A stretch of DNA of 64,000 nt from positions 21,981 to 85,980 of the forward strand of contig JAGIBF010000021.1 of assembly GCA_017744515.1 (NCBI GenBank), written 5' to 3'. Origin of the DNA: Niastella sp. (GTDB lineage: Bacteria; Bacteroidota; Bacteroidia; Chitinophagales; Chitinophagaceae). Positions within the stretch are counted from its first letter, which is position 1, and each line of letters opens with the position of its first letter. Position numbers and translations under genes: made by a program. The notes below the pieces were generated by a model. The model saw only the letters and a program-made list of their open reading frames with translations, had not been told where the DNA came from and ran no database searches. Shown here piece by piece: positions 62,416-64,000 of the stretch.

Positions 62416-62432
62416 AGAAACTTTAAAAGGCA

Positions 62433-63119
62433 TTGTTACTTAAAATATTAAGTGGCTTTTCGGGAATCTTACCCATAGTTTTTTTTCTTGTCTTCTTTAA
62501 AAGAAATAATGAGAAAAAACTATGGGTAATTTTTGTGTACGTCTTACTGTCTTTTATTGTTGATAATGCGATCCTCTCTTTTCCCAAAGACTCGCAGATA
62601 AAATTCTACTTCTTTAGTTTTTTTACGGTCGTAGAATACACAGTGTTTTCCATATTCCTTTATCTCAATTTCAAATCTGCGAGAATAAAGAAGGTCATCC
62701 TGGGTGCCATTCCGCTCTTTTACATCATAGTTTCCTATTACATTATCAATAAAAACGAAACCAACTATTTTGACGCTATTCCGGCTTCCCTGGAATCTAT
62801 ACTCATCATTATTTTCTCTGTGTGCTTCTTCTTTGAACAGATCAGGGATATGGAAGTGTCATTCATCTATTCTTCCAAAACCTTTTGGATCATCGTAGCC
62901 ATACTCGTTTACATGTCGGCAACCTTCTTCCTGTTCGTTTCTGCCGAGTTTGTTTCACAGGAAGAAAGACGCTCCTATTGGTTTATCAACTCGATCTCTA
63001 ACTTAATTAAACATATATTATTAACCGTTGCGTTCATTATTCCTAATCATAAACCACGCCCTTTGAGCGAACACTCTTATGATGATAGAATATTTGACTA
63101 TGAAGAACCGGCCCACTAA
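62433..63119 (+). CDS. Polytopic membrane protein of unknown function
   Basis: The 228-residue protein has about six to seven helices with few polar residues, and a short acidic cytosolic tail (SYDDRIFDYEEPAH). No family recognised, though similar proteins are found before NarX-type kinases in Bacteroidota. The start is TTG, supported by the promoter at 62385-62415; no ATG or GTG lies closer. It is 34 bases upstream of the kinase gene and probably co-transcribed, so it may be a sensor or accessory for that kinase. Confidence 0.65.
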   Translation: MLLKILSGFSGILPIVFFLVFFKRNNEKKLWVIFVYVLLSFIVDNAILSFPKDSQIKFYFFSFFTVVEYTVFSIFLYLNFKSARIKKVILGAIPLFYIIVSYYIINKNETNYFDAIPASLESILIIIFSVCFFFEQIRDMEVSFIYSSKTFWIIVAILVYMSATFFLFVSAEFVSQEERRSYWFINSISNLIKHILLTVAFIIPNHKPRPLSEHSYDDRIFDYEEPAH

Positions 63120-63153
63120 CCCATAAAACCCAACCCTGCCCACAAGGCACACC

Positions 63154-63993
63154 ATGCTGTTGCTGCAACTCAATAACCCTGAAAGTCCTGTCTCCCTGGT
63201 ACTATTTTTCGGTACTGTAGGTATGTTGGCGCTTACCATCGGGCTTATTGTGTTCATCATCTTCCACCAGCGAAAAGTGATCAGGTACCAGATGCGCCTC
63301 CAGCGCCTGGAGCAGGAACAGCAAAAAATGCTGCTCAACGCCTCCATCCGCCTGCAGGAAGAAGAACGCCAGCGCATTGCCGCCGATCTCCATGATGATG
63401 CCGGCCCCCTCCTTGCTACTGCCCGTCTTTACCTCAACGAAAACCTGGTGAATCTGGACAAGACTACCCAGTTGCAGAGCATTTACAACGCCAAACAGAT
63501 TATCGACGATACCATACAGCTGATCCGTAATATCTCCCACAGCCTGATGCCCCCTACCCTAAAAAACTTCGGGCTCGAATCGGCTGTCAATGACCTTTTC
63601 CAAAAGATCAGCGGCTCCGGCAGCATGAATGCCAGCTGCCGATTCCACGATTACCGCGAACGCCTCCACCCCGACCAGGAGCTCATCATCTTCCGCGTTA
63701 TACAAGAGCTCGTAAATAATATCCTGAAACACAGTAATGCCAGCTTTATACACCTTACCCAAAACCTGGGAGGCAATAAACTATACATCCGCTTGCACCA
63801 TGATGGCCGGGGGATCACACAAAACGACTTTGAGAAACTCAATAAAAGCAATGTGGGACTGGGATTGAAGAATATCCAAAGCCGGCTTAAATTACTGCAG
63901 GGACGTATCTTTTTTGAAAAAGATATGTCACAAACTTATTATAAGGTGACGATAGAAATTCCGAAGCTGGAAGAAGAACCTGCAGCCGAGTAG
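63154..63993 (+). CDS. NarX/DegS-type sensor histidine kinase (HisKA_3)
   Basis: One N-terminal helix (SLVLFFGTVGMLALTIGLIVFIIF), a coiled-coil stretch, then HisKA_3 with His80 in ADLHDDAGPLLA and an N-box IFRVIQELVNNILKHS plus GLGLKNIQSRL for ATP binding. No extracellular sensor domain. Likely partner of a NarL-type regulator; the candidate at 60436 is nearby, but another may follow beyond the window edge, seven bases after the stop. Confidence 0.9.
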   Translation: MLLLQLNNPESPVSLVLFFGTVGMLALTIGLIVFIIFHQRKVIRYQMRLQRLEQEQQKMLLNASIRLQEEERQRIAADLHDDAGPLLATARLYLNENLVNLDKTTQLQSIYNAKQIIDDTIQLIRNISHSLMPPTLKNFGLESAVNDLFQKISGSGSMNASCRFHDYRERLHPDQELIIFRVIQELVNNILKHSNASFIHLTQNLGGNKLYIRLHHDGRGITQNDFEKLNKSNVGLGLKNIQSRLKLLQGRIFFEKDMSQTYYKVTIEIPKLEEEPAAE

Positions 63994-64000
63994 GTAACTT

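Overview
The window looks like the chromosome of a Bacteroidota bacterium, most likely a soil or rhizosphere member of the Chitinophagaceae (Chitinophaga/Niastella type). The reasons are a SusC/SusD pair with a DUF4843 lipoprotein, promoters of the form TTG-N20-TAnnTTTG, near absence of Shine-Dalgarno sequences, LytS/LytTR regulators, and many families typical of the phylum (DUF4476, DUF4369-thioredoxin, amidohydrolases of the 1000-residue class, bacterial alpha-2-macroglobulin). There is no phage, insertion sequence, CRISPR array, rRNA or tRNA that I can see. All genes appear intact except the first, which is cut by the window edge.

Layout. 1-7.4 kb: plus-strand run of nitrilase (partial), protein tyrosine phosphatase, DUF2071, a subclass B1 metallo-beta-lactamase and a UbiA-like membrane protein, then an XRE-type membrane regulator, a pepsin-like protease, a secreted unknown, a flavin-type stress protein and a NUDIX hydrolase. 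7.5-11.9 kb: two minus-strand secreted amidohydrolases, two of whose three domains lack the metal-binding HxH. 12-16.4 kb: deoC, a SPOR protein, an M20 amidohydrolase and a CocE-type hydrolase. 16.4-22.6 kb: PAP2/haloperoxidase-like lipoprotein, LytS/LytTR pair, small secreted proteins and a TlpA-like thioredoxin. 22.7-27.3 kb: six-gene GntR(YtrA)/two-ABC-transporter operon with a clear promoter and palindromic operator. 27.4-35.2 kb: maeB preceded by an 11-bp tandem repeat, an MlaE/MlaF-type transporter, a GNAT-DUF2000 fusion, HxlR regulator, sucD and a DUF4476 protein. 35.4-43.3 kb: a 2046-residue alpha-2-macroglobulin, a FAD oxidoreductase and a membrane protein. 43.3-48.6 kb: SusC/SusD/DUF4843. 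49.2-58.3 kb: the most interesting block, a polyamine-type membrane operon (SpeD-like pyruvoyl decarboxylase, DUF4178 zinc-ribbon membrane protein, a 52-residue membrane protein, DUF350, a membrane-embedded aminopropyltransferase and a Tat-type FAD amine oxidase) next to two M90 (MtfA-like) zinc peptidases. 58.5-64 kb: aspS, a NarL-type response regulator, an 890-base ORF-free stretch with a strong promoter, two small unknown genes and a NarX-type histidine kinase.

The polyamine-type block is the best candidate for a poorly described system: its enzymes would make or decarboxylate an amine precursor, transfer an aminopropyl-like group at the membrane, and oxidise an amine outside the cytoplasm. 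Domain combinations of this sort have been linked to envelope stress modules in comparative genomics. The SpeD-like protein has Ser where the catalytic Cys of AdoMet decarboxylase is expected, so its substrate may differ.

Non-coding signals are unusually readable here. Five copies of one palindromic dispersed repeat all sit within 13 bases of a stop codon, two of them supplying the stop codon itself. Two separate 11-bp tandem repeats lie upstream of genes. Four promoters have exactly 20 bases between TTG and TAnnTTTG.
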